Below, one piece after another: positions 23,712 to 32,527 of a DNA stretch of 46,781 nt (within the stretch, counting starts at the first letter, position 1; each line of letters opens with the position of its first letter). Source of the DNA: a virus; IMG/VR virus record IMGVR_UViG_3300027708_000113, positions 1 through 46,781 of that record, one strand, 5' to 3'. The notes beneath the pieces were generated by a model. The model did no database searches. It was not told where the DNA came from and saw only the letters and a program-made list of their open reading frames with translations. The translations under genes and the position numbers were made by a program.

Positions 23712-24833
23712 ATGCACTTTATAGGTCACACAAACGTATATATAAATGGTGTTAATGTGGTAGATGTTTGCGAAATAGACTACGAACATGAATGTAGTAA
23801 TATCGGCGCAACATTGAACATTAAACTGCCATTATTAGTAAGAATAAAAAACACTAATACAAAATATTCTACATTATCACAAGTTAAGGTAACAGAGGAA
23901 TTTAAAGTAGGCGATAATGTACAAGTAATATGCAACTATGAAGGTTATAATGATGTAACTGTTTTTAATGGATTTATTCGTGATTTTGGACAAGGTCAAC
24001 CAATGATTATAAAGTGTATGGACTATCAATACTTTTGGCACTTTGGTATATTTGGCGAAAAAAACAGAATACTAATTAAAAAAAATGTAAAAAGCAAAAG
24101 ATCATTTACTTCATGGGGTAATTTTTACAAGCAAATAACACTATTGAAATTACTGCAAAACTTAGTAGATTATGTAAATGATACTATCGACAGCGTTGCA
24201 CCTGATGCCAATAATATTGAACTAATAAATGAAGTTGTACCAGACTTTAATATGTTTAATATAACATTTGCGAATATGTCACCAAGTGCAGTTTTGCAAT
24301 ACCTTAAGCAGAATTTAGGATTATGTATAACAATGATAGATAACAAACTATTTTGCAATGTTGCAAATACGTATAACAACACACACACATTAAAAACAGG
24401 CAATCCAAGCGACTTTATAGGCGACGGGGGTAATATATTAAGTTGTGGTATTCAAAAAAGTTATGCAGCTTTTTCTAGGTATAGAGTAGTTGTTAATTAT
24501 TTGCTTGACGATGGACGTAAACAGCAATTGAAGTTTGGGGATGATAGCGGAGAAACTCACGAGTTCTTTTACTATAACCTAAAATACGATGCAAATAAAT
24601 TTGAGCAAATAGGACTAGACTGTTTAAATAAATGCAAGCAAAATGTATTCACGGGTGATTTTGGATTAATGTTATACCCTTATATAAATGTTTATGACAG
24701 AATTTTATACAAACGTGATTTTCACTTTCCAGAAAGACAAGCAAGCTATGTAGTAACGGGTAAAAAATTTGTAGTTTCGCCAACTAAAGGATACAGGCAG
24801 ACATTAAAAGTTTCATTTTTAAGCAATTTGTAA
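23712..24833 (+). CDS. Tail hub protein (gpD-like late-control type)
   Basis: A 373-residue protein. The beta-rich N-terminal half (TNVYINGVNVVDVCEIDYEHE, then VGDNVQVICNYEGYND and FNGFIRDFG) and the central part (NMSPSAVLQYLKQNLGL) match the tail hub fold of P2 gpD and Mu gp44. The hub closes the tube and holds the spike. The C-terminal region contains the expected QASYVVTGKKFVVSPTKG strands. It overlaps the spike gene by one base. Confidence 0.65.
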   Translation: MHFIGHTNVYINGVNVVDVCEIDYEHECSNIGATLNIKLPLLVRIKNTNTKYSTLSQVKVTEEFKVGDNVQVICNYEGYNDVTVFNGFIRDFGQGQPMIIKCMDYQYFWHFGIFGEKNRILIKKNVKSKRSFTSWGNFYKQITLLKLLQNLVDYVNDTIDSVAPDANNIELINEVVPDFNMFNITFANMSPSAVLQYLKQNLGLCITMIDNKLFCNVANTYNNTHTLKTGNPSDFIGDGGNILSCGIQKSYAAFSRYRVVVNYLLDDGRKQQLKFGDDSGETHEFFYYNLKYDANKFEQIGLDCLNKCKQNVFTGDFGLMLYPYINVYDRILYKRDFHFPERQASYVVTGKKFVVSPTKGYRQTLKVSFLSNL

Positions 24834-25348
24834 TGAGTAAAGAAACAGAATTACAAGATAGTTTTACAAAAGCGGTTGATGTGCTGAATAAGTTCAAATC
24901 GTTCTATGATGCTACTATAATTGAATTAGATGAAGGCAAATATACATGCACTGTTGAAACTGTTAGCGGTTCTGTATATTACAATGTAGCTTTTGCAGTT
25001 CTAACAAATAGCTTTTCTACTATTAGGATAGTGCCAAGTGTAGGTAGTTCTTGTGTATTAGGTTTTAGAGAAAGCAATCAAGCAAGACCTGAATTGCTAA
25101 AAGTAGATAAGTTAGATAAAATAGTTTTTTTTGATGGAACGGTGGGAGTGCCTTTGACCCCTAAAACAGTTGAACAACTAAATACAATAGAGCAAAAAAT
25201 AAACGATTTAATAACCGTTTTTAATAGTTGGACACCCGTTCCAAGCGATGGGGGCGCAGCCCTTAAAACAGCCCTTTCTACATGGGTATCTCAAACAATT
25301 ACGCCTACTACAAACACTGATATTGAAAATACCAAAATATTACAATAA
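24833..25348 (+). CDS. Baseplate spike-type protein
   Basis: A 171-residue protein whose middle (EGKYTCTVETVSGSVYYNV, then VPSVGSSCVLGFRES) has the small OB-fold pattern of baseplate spike proteins such as gpV-like or Gp138-like. It lacks the long beta-helix of P2 gpV, so the piercing tip may be in another protein. It is placed between the hub and wedge genes, as usual. Confidence 0.55.
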   Translation: MSKETELQDSFTKAVDVLNKFKSFYDATIIELDEGKYTCTVETVSGSVYYNVAFAVLTNSFSTIRIVPSVGSSCVLGFRESNQARPELLKVDKLDKIVFFDGTVGVPLTPKTVEQLNTIEQKINDLITVFNSWTPVPSDGGAALKTALSTWVSQTITPTTNTDIENTKILQ

Positions 25349-25357
25349 ATTTGCGTT

Positions 25358-25666
25358 ATGACTGATATTTTCTTTGATGCAGTTTCTAGGGATATAGTTT
25401 TAAAAGAAGGTCAAGGTTTAGCATTTACTAGCAACCCTTCGCCCCAAAACTTAGCTATATGCCTATATTCAAGGGGTGCAATTATGCAAAATAGAGACTT
25501 TGGACAAGGGATTGACAGCAGAGTTATTAATAGCAAAATTGATAACGTAGCAAATAAAATATCATTGGTAAAAAAACAAATATTAACGGATAAAGCTTTG
25601 ACTGTTACTATTACCGCAAATATTGCAAATCACATTGTAAATATACAAGGCACATGTCAGTATTAG
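25358..25666 (+). CDS. Baseplate wedge protein (gp25/gpW-like)
   Basis: A 102-residue protein that matches gp25-type lysozyme-related wedge proteins: FDAVSRDIVLKEGQGLAFT at the start, SPQNLAICLYSRGAIMQNRDFGQ in the middle, then VANKISLVKKQILTDKALTVT. These proteins join the hub to the arms of the baseplate. It overlaps the next gene by 13 nt. Confidence 0.75.
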   Translation: MTDIFFDAVSRDIVLKEGQGLAFTSNPSPQNLAICLYSRGAIMQNRDFGQGIDSRVINSKIDNVANKISLVKKQILTDKALTVTITANIANHIVNIQGTCQY

Positions 25667-26004
25667 TCAAACCATTACCATTACAAACTGCTTTAGATGT
25701 AGTAACTAATAACACTGGAGTTGCGTCTATGTCTAATTTAGATCTGTTTTTGCAATCTAACGGTATAGATAATTGGACAGAAAATATTAAATCGGGCACA
25801 AATTATACACTACCTTCTACATTAGATGTTAATACAAATAGATTACAATCAATTAAAGGTAATGTAATTACAGAAGCAATCAATGCTCAAATGAGTGAAG
25901 ATGCAAATTTTTACTTTTTGGAATTAGATAGCGTTTGGATATTGTCAACAGGATTTTGGAATGATACAGCAGTTTGGAAAGATAATAAATATTGGATAGA
26001 TTAA
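25654..26004 (+). CDS. Hypothetical baseplate-region protein
   Basis: A 116-residue protein of the wedge operon, without a recognised domain. It begins MSVLVKPLPLQTALDVV and ends with Trp/Asp-rich repeats (STGFWNDTAVWKDNKYWID). The overlap with the gp25-like gene supports coupled translation and a baseplate role. Confidence 0.5.
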   Translation: MSVLVKPLPLQTALDVVTNNTGVASMSNLDLFLQSNGIDNWTENIKSGTNYTLPSTLDVNTNRLQSIKGNVITEAINAQMSEDANFYFLELDSVWILSTGFWNDTAVWKDNKYWID

Positions 26005-26015
26005 AACTTATATAA

Positions 26016-26393
26016 ATGGCATACACACCAATAAATAATGGGGATAGTGGTTTAGTATCGCGTACTAAAATTAACAACATGACAGCCGAATTATATAGCG
26101 GCGCAACTAAGTTAATTAAAGTACAAAACCAAACATTCAACTTTACAGTAGAAATACCGGCAAATAGTTATGCTTGGAAGTTATTTTTAGTAAAAATTGC
26201 AGGTGATGCTCAAGTAAAAGTGGGCACAACTCCCAACGGCGAAGAAATACTACCCGAAATAGGAGTAAACAATAATAATTGCCCAGGCAATAGTGCGGAA
26301 ATTCCCGTTTCTACAACCGCATATAATTTATATTTTACGGTTGTTGCAGGTGAGGTTTCAGCATCTATATTCTTAATCCTAAACATATTCTAA
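26016..26393 (+). CDS. Hypothetical baseplate-region protein
   Basis: A 125-residue beta-rich protein (QNQTFNFTVEIPANSYAW, then NNNNCPGNSAEIPVSTTAYNL) with no recognised domain, possibly a small decoration or plug protein. It is immediately followed by the gpJ-like gene, whose GTG start comes two bases after its stop. Confidence 0.5.
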   Translation: MAYTPINNGDSGLVSRTKINNMTAELYSGATKLIKVQNQTFNFTVEIPANSYAWKLFLVKIAGDAQVKVGTTPNGEEILPEIGVNNNNCPGNSAEIPVSTTAYNLYFTVVAGEVSASIFLILNIF

Positions 26394-26394
26394 A

Positions 26395-27159
26395 GTGAGT
26401 ACTTTTCAAGAAACAGTTGCGAATTTAGAAACAGCAGGATTCGACAATCCTAGCGTAGGTGGATTGTACAAAAAGCTAGTTGAAGGACTACAATTGCCTA
26501 TTGATGCCACCTCTATAGAGTTATCTAACGGCAAACAAGGCATTATTGATTTATTCTTATCTCAAAATTATGGCAAAGCAGGATATTATATTAATGCGGC
26601 AAAAGCCTTTCAATATGGGGATAATTTACTAATAGATGCAAATGGAAATTACTACTATTCTGCAATAGATACCACAAAGCAAATAATAAAACAAGCCGCT
26701 TTTGATTGGAATAAATCTTTAAATTATCTTTCTTTAAAAGTAGGTACAACGGATGCAACTGGAAACGTAACTGCACTATCACAGCCGCAACTAGCAGCAT
26801 TTGTAGGGTACATGGATAATTACTTAGTTGCAGGTGTTCCCGTTAATATTATAAGCAAAAACCCAAACACTATAAAATACACCGCTAATTTAAGCTATTA
26901 CAGCACTTTTGATTTGACAACAATTCAAACACAAGTAGCACAAGCAATAAGCAACTTTCAAACTAACTTTACCTATAATGGGCTATTTTATACTAATGAC
27001 TTTAGCGATTATATAAAAAATAATGTTGCAGGGGTAAGGGATTTTTTTATTGCAAATATTACTTATGATAATGTTGCTTTTAGCGGTCAAGTATTTTTAA
27101 GTAGTGGCACTTTCCAAATTTCACCTTCAAGCACAATAAACTACATACCAGTATTGTAA
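26395..27159 (+). CDS. Baseplate J-like protein
   Basis: A 254-residue protein from a GTG start. The central segment (VNIISKNPNTIKYTANLSYYS followed by DLTTIQTQVAQAISNF) and the C-terminal GVRDFFIANITYDNVAF match the gpJ/gp47 baseplate family that forms the wedge ring around the hub. At 254 residues it is shorter than typical gpJ proteins. It overlaps the next gene by one base. Confidence 0.7.
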   Translation: MSTFQETVANLETAGFDNPSVGGLYKKLVEGLQLPIDATSIELSNGKQGIIDLFLSQNYGKAGYYINAAKAFQYGDNLLIDANGNYYYSAIDTTKQIIKQAAFDWNKSLNYLSLKVGTTDATGNVTALSQPQLAAFVGYMDNYLVAGVPVNIISKNPNTIKYTANLSYYSTFDLTTIQTQVAQAISNFQTNFTYNGLFYTNDFSDYIKNNVAGVRDFFIANITYDNVAFSGQVFLSSGTFQISPSSTINYIPVL

Positions 27160-27683
27160 TGTTTAAAAAAATAGATTATAGCAAATTATTATTGTGGGTT
27201 TTAACACCTTATTTTGCCTTCAATAGTGAAGGTAAGCTAAGTAATACCTACAAGTTTTTAGCTTGCTTTTTACAGCCATTACAGCCATTATTCAACCAAT
27301 ACTATACTGATAGGATTAGGTTAATATTATTAGCACAATGTAAATTTACGAAGCAATTGCAAAATGTATTGAATATACTTTATGCACCTTCGCAAATTAA
27401 CGACCCTACAAACGGGGGTATATATTTTAGCAGCCCAGAATATGTGATAAATGCAGCTAATAGTTTTTATCAAACCGATGCTATAATTTATGTAGGTTCT
27501 TTTGACGATACTGTGCAAACGCCCATTTACTTAAATAGCTTCAATGATAATTTGGGGCAAACTACATTGATAATTTATGTTTTAGACACAATTTGGGCTA
27601 CATTTGCCGATAGTATTAAAGCGGATGTAGCAATGGTAGCTATTGCAGGGGTAAAATACACATTTAAAACTTATACAATATAA
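27159..27683 (+). CDS. Putative gpI-like tail protein
   Basis: A 174-residue protein after gpJ, the position of P2 gpI, which attaches the fibres to the baseplate. It has hydrophobic N-terminal helices and a beta C-terminus. The assignment is by position; it overlaps the next gene by one base. Confidence 0.4.
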   Translation: MFKKIDYSKLLLWVLTPYFAFNSEGKLSNTYKFLACFLQPLQPLFNQYYTDRIRLILLAQCKFTKQLQNVLNILYAPSQINDPTNGGIYFSSPEYVINAANSFYQTDAIIYVGSFDDTVQTPIYLNSFNDNLGQTTLIIYVLDTIWATFADSIKADVAMVAIAGVKYTFKTYTI

Positions 27684-28648
27684 TGTCAGATATATTTGAA
27701 TTCCCAAGTGAAAGAATAGTTTACGGTAATATTACCAATATAGACCCAGCTAAAGCAGGAGGGGAACCCGTATTTGTTAGCGATATTTTAGCAACTCAGC
27801 AAGAAGCATTTGCAGCCGTTAGGGCTTTGGCAGGTATTAATTACGCAGTTGATACCTTTTACATATTACAAGGGCTAGAATACGATGCAGGTGCAGGCAC
27901 CTATGAGGATGGAGTAATATATTTTAAAGCAGATACCGATTCTGTAGGACGTTTTTATTTTGTTGCTTCATTTAGTGAAGGCAATGCAATATTGCCTGAT
28001 GCGCCAACGGGAGAAAATGCCAAGTTATACACCGATGCAGTTGTAAGACCTACATACAACTATTACACTGCTTCACCAGCGACTTTTAGTAGTGGTGTTA
28101 CAACGCCGCAGTTTGATGGGAGCATGGATGAATATAGGCTTGCAAATTTTTTTTTAAAAGCACAGATAAATGCTATCAATACGTTGCTTGCTACATATGG
28201 CAATGTTGTAACTAGAAATGCAAGTGCAACGGCTGCAAATGGGGTTGTTCCTCTTTGGGATAATGTTTATTCCAAAAGTCAAGTATTGCCATTAGTTGGT
28301 GGAACTATGACGGGGGCAATAGTTTTAGCCGCCGACCCTTCCGCTAATTTACAAGCCGCTACAAAGCAATACGTAGACGGGTTTGCAAAGATATTGAAAA
28401 AAGGGAATAGGAATATTGGGGATGTACCGGGAACTACAACAACTTACACCATTACATTAGGCGGAGATGAATTAAATGATAACAACTACCTAGCATTTGC
28501 AACTATTAAAAGCAATGGTAGTGGTGCTGATTATGTTTTTACATGGAATCTTAGCAATTATACTACAACTTCATTTGATATAACTATTAAAGAAAACGAA
28601 AGCGGCATTCAAAACATTTCAATAGATTGGTTTATTATTGCATCATAA
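27683..28648 (+). CDS. Tail fibre base protein
   Basis: A 321-residue protein without a signal peptide that begins MSDIFEFPSE and looks like a fibre base: N-terminal attachment region, a collagen-like free linker, the phage tail-repeat-like LVGGTMTGAIVLAADPSANLQ with AATKQYVDG, and a C-terminal strand domain. Repeats of the form GGTMTG...ATKQYVD are common in fibre proteins. It probably trimerises and joins the baseplate to the distal fibre. Confidence 0.65.
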   Translation: MSDIFEFPSERIVYGNITNIDPAKAGGEPVFVSDILATQQEAFAAVRALAGINYAVDTFYILQGLEYDAGAGTYEDGVIYFKADTDSVGRFYFVASFSEGNAILPDAPTGENAKLYTDAVVRPTYNYYTASPATFSSGVTTPQFDGSMDEYRLANFFLKAQINAINTLLATYGNVVTRNASATAANGVVPLWDNVYSKSQVLPLVGGTMTGAIVLAADPSANLQAATKQYVDGFAKILKKGNRNIGDVPGTTTTYTITLGGDELNDNNYLAFATIKSNGSGADYVFTWNLSNYTTTSFDITIKENESGIQNISIDWFIIAS

Positions 28649-28652
28649 TTTT

Positions 28653-30845
28653 ATGAAAAAAATACTTATACTATTACTTTTTATTACAGGATATTGTGAA
28701 GCGCAAACGATAATATCACAGCCGTATTTGTTTCAAAAATACATTACTGTTAAAGATAGCGCAGCAATTAGCGGAAGGCTAAGAATACCAACAGACACAT
28801 TGATAAACAAGCAAGGTATTGCGCAAGTAGGGGCTAATTTATACACAGGTAACGGGGCTTATTGGACTTTATCAAATCAAAGTATAATTTCATGGAATAG
28901 CATAATTGGTAAGCCTACATATTTTTTATCAAAATATGACAGCTCAACAGATATAAAAGACAGTATTCAAAAAAGGTGGGATAGTTCCAAGGTAAAAACT
29001 ATTTTATCGTTGAAGGTTAATTATACCGATAGCAGTACAACATACTACACAAAATACCGTTCAGATACATCTAGGAGTAATATTTATAATGCAATAAATA
29101 CAAAAGGTAATATTACGGGAAACTCACCTACTATTACATCCTCTGTTGTGCCTATAACATATTGGAATGGAACAAATAAAATAGGGTACACAAACGGTTT
29201 AACAGTAGATACAATAGCAAGCAACTTAACTGCCAATAATTTTTATAGTGGGTTTATAAGCGTTGCTGCAAGTGGCACTCAAATAACATTAACTACATTA
29301 TCTGTTCCAAGCTATTTAATTACAGGAAGTGGAGGACAAACGATAAAATTGCCTAATGCAACTACGCTACCTAATGGCGCAATATTTACATTTAATAACA
29401 ATCAGTCAAGCGGAACAATATCCGTAAATAATAACTCAAATACTTTAGTAGTATCTATCCCTTCGGGAGGTTATACATCAATTGTTCTTAATAGTAATGC
29501 AACGGCAGCAGGGTCATGGGATTGGCATTTTAGCGCACCTTCGGCAGTTCAATGGAGTACAAATACATTTAATTTAGGCAATGCTAGTATTACTAATGCC
29601 ACATGGAATGGTAGCACAATATCAAGCGGAAAACTAGATACAACAACAAGATTTACGGGCATCGCAACAATTGGGAAAGCCTATAACGATAGCTTAGTAT
29701 TAGCAACCGCAACAAATACCAAACTAGCTATTACCGACACCCTTGCAATGCTTAATAATCGTTTATCTTCTATCTCTTTAAATAGTAGTGGAGTTATACA
29801 CAATAGCCCTATTACATTCAACAGACTAGGTGGGGCGTGGACGGGAACAATGAGCCTTGCAACTCAATCGCCATATAGGGTATTTTGGAATAATACGAGC
29901 AGCACATTAGCACCAGCATTTAACTTCTTAGATAGTAATGCTTTTGGCGGTGGATTCGCAACACAAGTAAGGGCTGCACAAACGGGGGGAAGTAGCTATA
30001 CAGCAGGGCGAGGCATAACTCTAACGGGTTCCGCGTTTGGTTTAGATACTACTAAGGATATTACATATACTGGATCTAATTATTTTAATAATACTATAAC
30101 AAAGTTCTTACCTACTAGAGCAGTTCAGATAGACAATAGTAATGGCATAGACCAACCAGCAATTAGGGCAACTGGTAGCTCATTATCTAGCTTTAACTTT
30201 ATTACTAATAATGGAATTTTAGATATTAATACAGGAACAAATACAACAGGTATTAGGCTTAACACTACTTTTAGCATGACTACAATTGGAGGTGCAAGCT
30301 ATGGAGGTGCAGCTACAATTTTAAGTACTTTAAATGGTAGACCATTAGTTTTAAAAAGTACTGCAAATGCAGACCCTAATAGTGATGGAGTAGTTATAGA
30401 TGTTGCAACATCTTGCAGAACACCATTTAAAATAATGCAGGCAACAACCTATACACCCTTTATAATATTCAATGGGAGCGGTGCAGCAGGTAATGTAGGG
30501 ATAAATACTACTAGTGATGATGCAACTAATAAGCTACAAGTTAATGGTTCGGCTAAAGCAACAGCGTTTAATTCTAACGCTACTCAAACAACTGTAAGTA
30601 CTGGTTTATCTGCGGGAAGTATTGTTTTTTCTACACCTTTTAATGGTTCTAGCTATAAAAAAGTTATAGCTTATTGTAATGGAGTTACGGGAACTCTTTC
30701 AACGCCTTATACAATATCATTTACAAATACGCCGGTAGTAACATTTGCTTCGGCAGGCTTAACTGCATCGACATTAACAACTACGTCTTTTAATATTACA
30801 GGAGTTTCAGTAAATAGTGGATTTGTTATTATAGAAGGATATTAA
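28653..30845 (+). CDS. Large exported fibre-like protein
   Basis: A 730-residue protein rich in Thr, Ser, Asn and Gly, typical of fibre shafts, with a C-terminal adhesin-like domain. The N-terminus is a Sec signal peptide (MKKILILLLFITGYCEA then Q), again with Gln as predicted first mature residue. I set the start at 28653 because the upstream ATG at 28638 lies within the preceding gene and would disrupt the signal. Repeated units rich in TNT/GTA include internal GGAW and SNF-type motifs. A fibre with an export signal is unusual for a cytoplasmically assembled phage. Confidence 0.6.
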   Translation: MKKILILLLFITGYCEAQTIISQPYLFQKYITVKDSAAISGRLRIPTDTLINKQGIAQVGANLYTGNGAYWTLSNQSIISWNSIIGKPTYFLSKYDSSTDIKDSIQKRWDSSKVKTILSLKVNYTDSSTTYYTKYRSDTSRSNIYNAINTKGNITGNSPTITSSVVPITYWNGTNKIGYTNGLTVDTIASNLTANNFYSGFISVAASGTQITLTTLSVPSYLITGSGGQTIKLPNATTLPNGAIFTFNNNQSSGTISVNNNSNTLVVSIPSGGYTSIVLNSNATAAGSWDWHFSAPSAVQWSTNTFNLGNASITNATWNGSTISSGKLDTTTRFTGIATIGKAYNDSLVLATATNTKLAITDTLAMLNNRLSSISLNSSGVIHNSPITFNRLGGAWTGTMSLATQSPYRVFWNNTSSTLAPAFNFLDSNAFGGGFATQVRAAQTGGSSYTAGRGITLTGSAFGLDTTKDITYTGSNYFNNTITKFLPTRAVQIDNSNGIDQPAIRATGSSLSSFNFITNNGILDINTGTNTTGIRLNTTFSMTTIGGASYGGAATILSTLNGRPLVLKSTANADPNSDGVVIDVATSCRTPFKIMQATTYTPFIIFNGSGAAGNVGINTTSDDATNKLQVNGSAKATAFNSNATQTTVSTGLSAGSIVFSTPFNGSSYKKVIAYCNGVTGTLSTPYTISFTNTPVVTFASAGLTASTLTTTSFNITGVSVNSGFVIIEGY

Positions 30846-30854
30846 AATTTAATT

Positions 30855-31238
30855 ATGAAAAAGTTTTTTTTATTTATTGGGTTATTTTTAGCAATTGGCG
30901 TGAATGCGCAATTAGTTTCTATTATTGACACTAGCTTTCACCCTACAATTGATTCGTCATTAAGTAGTATTACAGCTTGCTCAATACAGCCAATTAAGTC
31001 TGCATTAAGCAATGATACCGCCACTAGGTTAAGTATATCAATAGTCAATGATAACCTATCCGATTTAGCCAACTTAAACGTGTCGTTTTTAAAAGAAAAT
31101 TTAGCCCCTATAAAGTATTTTACATTTACGTTACAAGGGTATAATTATATAGATTGGAATGATAATGTTTATTTATTTAAGGTAGCAGCTACTTATATAA
31201 AAAACACTTATGGTATTGTTTTAATATTTAAAAATTAG
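30855..31238 (+). CDS. Small exported protein
   Basis: A 127-residue protein with a signal peptide (MKKFFLFIGLFLAIGVNA then Q). The mature part has alternating strands and helices, without a recognised domain. It follows the exported fibre gene by nine bases. It may act with it, for instance as a chaperone, receptor blocker or periplasmic factor. Confidence 0.55.
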   Translation: MKKFFLFIGLFLAIGVNAQLVSIIDTSFHPTIDSSLSSITACSIQPIKSALSNDTATRLSISIVNDNLSDLANLNVSFLKENLAPIKYFTFTLQGYNYIDWNDNVYLFKVAATYIKNTYGIVLIFKN

Positions 31239-31243
31239 TAGTG

Positions 31244-31474
31244 ATGGACAACAGCACATGGCAAACATTGGCGGCAATATCAGGTGTAGGAGTTGTATTA
31301 GGTGGCGTAGTTATAGGCTTCTATACAACTGTTCATGTAAGATTAAAAGCACTAGAAATTGAGATACTAAACTTGCAAAAGAACCAAGAAAAAACGGACA
31401 ATAAGTTTGACCGCATCATGGATAAATTGGAAGATATTAGCAAGGAATTAAGTTTAAAACAAGATAAAAATTAG
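31244..31474 (+). CDS. Membrane-anchored coiled-coil protein, XhlA-like
   Basis: A 76-residue protein: a single membrane helix (LAAISGVGVVLGGVVIGFYTT) followed by a charged coiled coil (EIEILNLQKNQEKTDNKFDR). This is the architecture of XhlA-type and small hemolysin-like lysis accessory proteins. I preferred ATG 31244 over the adjacent GTG 31241. Confidence 0.6.
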   Translation: MDNSTWQTLAAISGVGVVLGGVVIGFYTTVHVRLKALEIEILNLQKNQEKTDNKFDRIMDKLEDISKELSLKQDKN

Positions 31475-31478
31475 TATT

Positions 31479-31673
31479 ATGAAGTCATGGAAAACAACAT
31501 TAGGAGGCATTTTAGGCGGTTTGTCATTAGCCGTTTACCCTTTATTAGAAGCTTATAAAGCAGGTTCTTTTGATGGAAAAACAGGCGGTCAATTAGTGGC
31601 AGCTATTGCGTTGGTTGTAATAGGCATTTTTGCGAAAGATAGCAATGTAACGGGTGGAAGTAATCCGCAATAA
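31479..31673 (+). CDS. Putative holin
   Basis: A 64-residue protein with two hydrophobic helices (about residues 8-26, and GGQLVAAIALVVIGIFA at 36-52) joined by a short polar turn, the class II holin layout. It follows the XhlA-like gene and would form the pores that let the endolysin reach the cell wall. Confidence 0.6.
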   Translation: MKSWKTTLGGILGGLSLAVYPLLEAYKAGSFDGKTGGQLVAAIALVVIGIFAKDSNVTGGSNPQ

Positions 31674-31680
31674 AAATAAT

Positions 31681-31746
31681 AAATAGGATGCCTCTCAAAT
31701 TGCCAAAGAATAGTATTCGGAGGATTTCGACGCACACTTCCTATTT
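31681..31746 (+). ncRNA. Structured intergenic RNA or elaborate terminator
   Basis: AAATAGGA (31681-31688) pairs with TCCTATTT (31739-31746), an 8-bp closing helix around a 50-nt interior that contains a CCTC/GAGG helix and a GAAT/ATTC hairpin. A run of T bases follows. It may be a terminator after the holin gene or a small folded RNA; nothing else in the gap is visible. Confidence 0.45.
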
Positions 31747-31778
31747 TTTTTTATTTTAAACAATAAATAGTAATAAAA

Positions 31779-32006
31779 ATGAGTGATTTAACTTTTGGGC
31801 AAAAAGCAGTAGGTTTAAATTTTACCCCATCAAACGATGATGCAGTAGGTCAAGCTAAACAAAAATTTGCAGATGCAATTGACCAATTAAATGATTTAAG
31901 AAATGCTACAGCAAATGGCGAAGTAAAGAGAATGTGTTCTATTGCAATTACAGAATGTCAAACAGCGCAAATGTGGGCTGTAAAGGCAATTACTTGGAAT
32001 GATTAA
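31779..32006 (+). CDS. Acb2/Tad1-like hairpin-domain protein (anti-CBASS/anti-Thoeris sponge)
   Basis: A 75-residue protein. The pattern FTPSNDDAVGQAK near the N-terminus and the helix EVKRMCSIAITECQTAQMW with AVKAITW match the two-helix hairpin of Acb2/Tad1-type sponge proteins. Family members assemble into hexamers and bind cyclic nucleotide signals (CBASS cyclic di- and trinucleotides, Thoeris gcADPR-type molecules), starving the host effector. Which ligand this one binds cannot be read from sequence. It lies alone between structured RNAs, as accessory genes often do. Confidence 0.75.
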   Translation: MSDLTFGQKAVGLNFTPSNDDAVGQAKQKFADAIDQLNDLRNATANGEVKRMCSIAITECQTAQMWAVKAITWND

Positions 32007-32017
32007 TTTGTTTTAAA

Positions 32018-32089
32018 CCATCATCCCATTGATGGGGCGGTGTAAGTACACCTCAATCGCCGCTACGTTACCACTGGGTGGGTAGCGGC
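32018..32089 (+). ncRNA. Three-hairpin structured RNA
   Basis: CCATCA/TGATGG (32018-32023 with 32030-32035), then GGTGT/ACACC (32039-32043 with 32048-32052), then GCCGCTAC/GTAGCGGC (32059-32066 with 32082-32089) extended by an inner CCAC/GTGG. A segment at 32036-32048 resembles the left arm of the terminase insert. There is no strong T-tract, so a simple terminator is less likely. Confidence 0.45.
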
Positions 32090-32118
32090 AAATTTTAAAA
32101 AAAAGTAAAATAAAATAA

Positions 32119-32436
32119 ATGAAAGTACAAGATTTGAAGATTGGGCAAATTGTTTACCATAGAGATGTTTACGAACATAAAGAGCCTTTAAAAATTATAG
32201 GCATTAAAGAAAATGAATTAGAATTAGAAGGCGATTATAGCGGTGGTACGCATAACGTAATTCAATCACAATGGATGCCTTTAAAAGGCGTTTCTTTAAT
32301 AAGAGATTATGCATATAAAGTAAGATGTAGAGAAGAAGTATTAAAATTAGGTACAATTGAAAGCGGTAATATTATAAAGTTGGCTGACATGGTGCTGCAT
32401 TTTACAAGACAAGTTGAATATAATAAAGAGTTTTAG
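32119..32436 (+). CDS. Hypothetical protein
   Basis: A 105-residue protein with a beta-rich N-terminal half (MKVQDLKIGQIVYHRD then LKIIGIKENELELEGDY) resembling small barrel proteins. No named domain. It sits between the sponge gene and small membrane genes. Confidence 0.6.
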   Translation: MKVQDLKIGQIVYHRDVYEHKEPLKIIGIKENELELEGDYSGGTHNVIQSQWMPLKGVSLIRDYAYKVRCREEVLKLGTIESGNIIKLADMVLHFTRQVEYNKEF

Positions 32437-32440
32437 AATT

Positions 32441-32527
32441 ATGCTAACAAAACTACTAGCCCTTATAGGCTGCTACTATCTTATTCGTGAGGTGTGGTAT
32501 TGGTTAATGAATAAAATGTTTTTATGA
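32441..32527 (+). CDS. 28-residue single-helix membrane peptide
   Basis: Encodes MLTKLLALIGCYYLIREVW and a short tail, with one hydrophobic helix. It overlaps the next gene by four bases (ATGA), which supports coupled translation. Possibly a lysis accessory peptide. Confidence 0.5.
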   Translation: MLTKLLALIGCYYLIREVWYWLMNKMFL

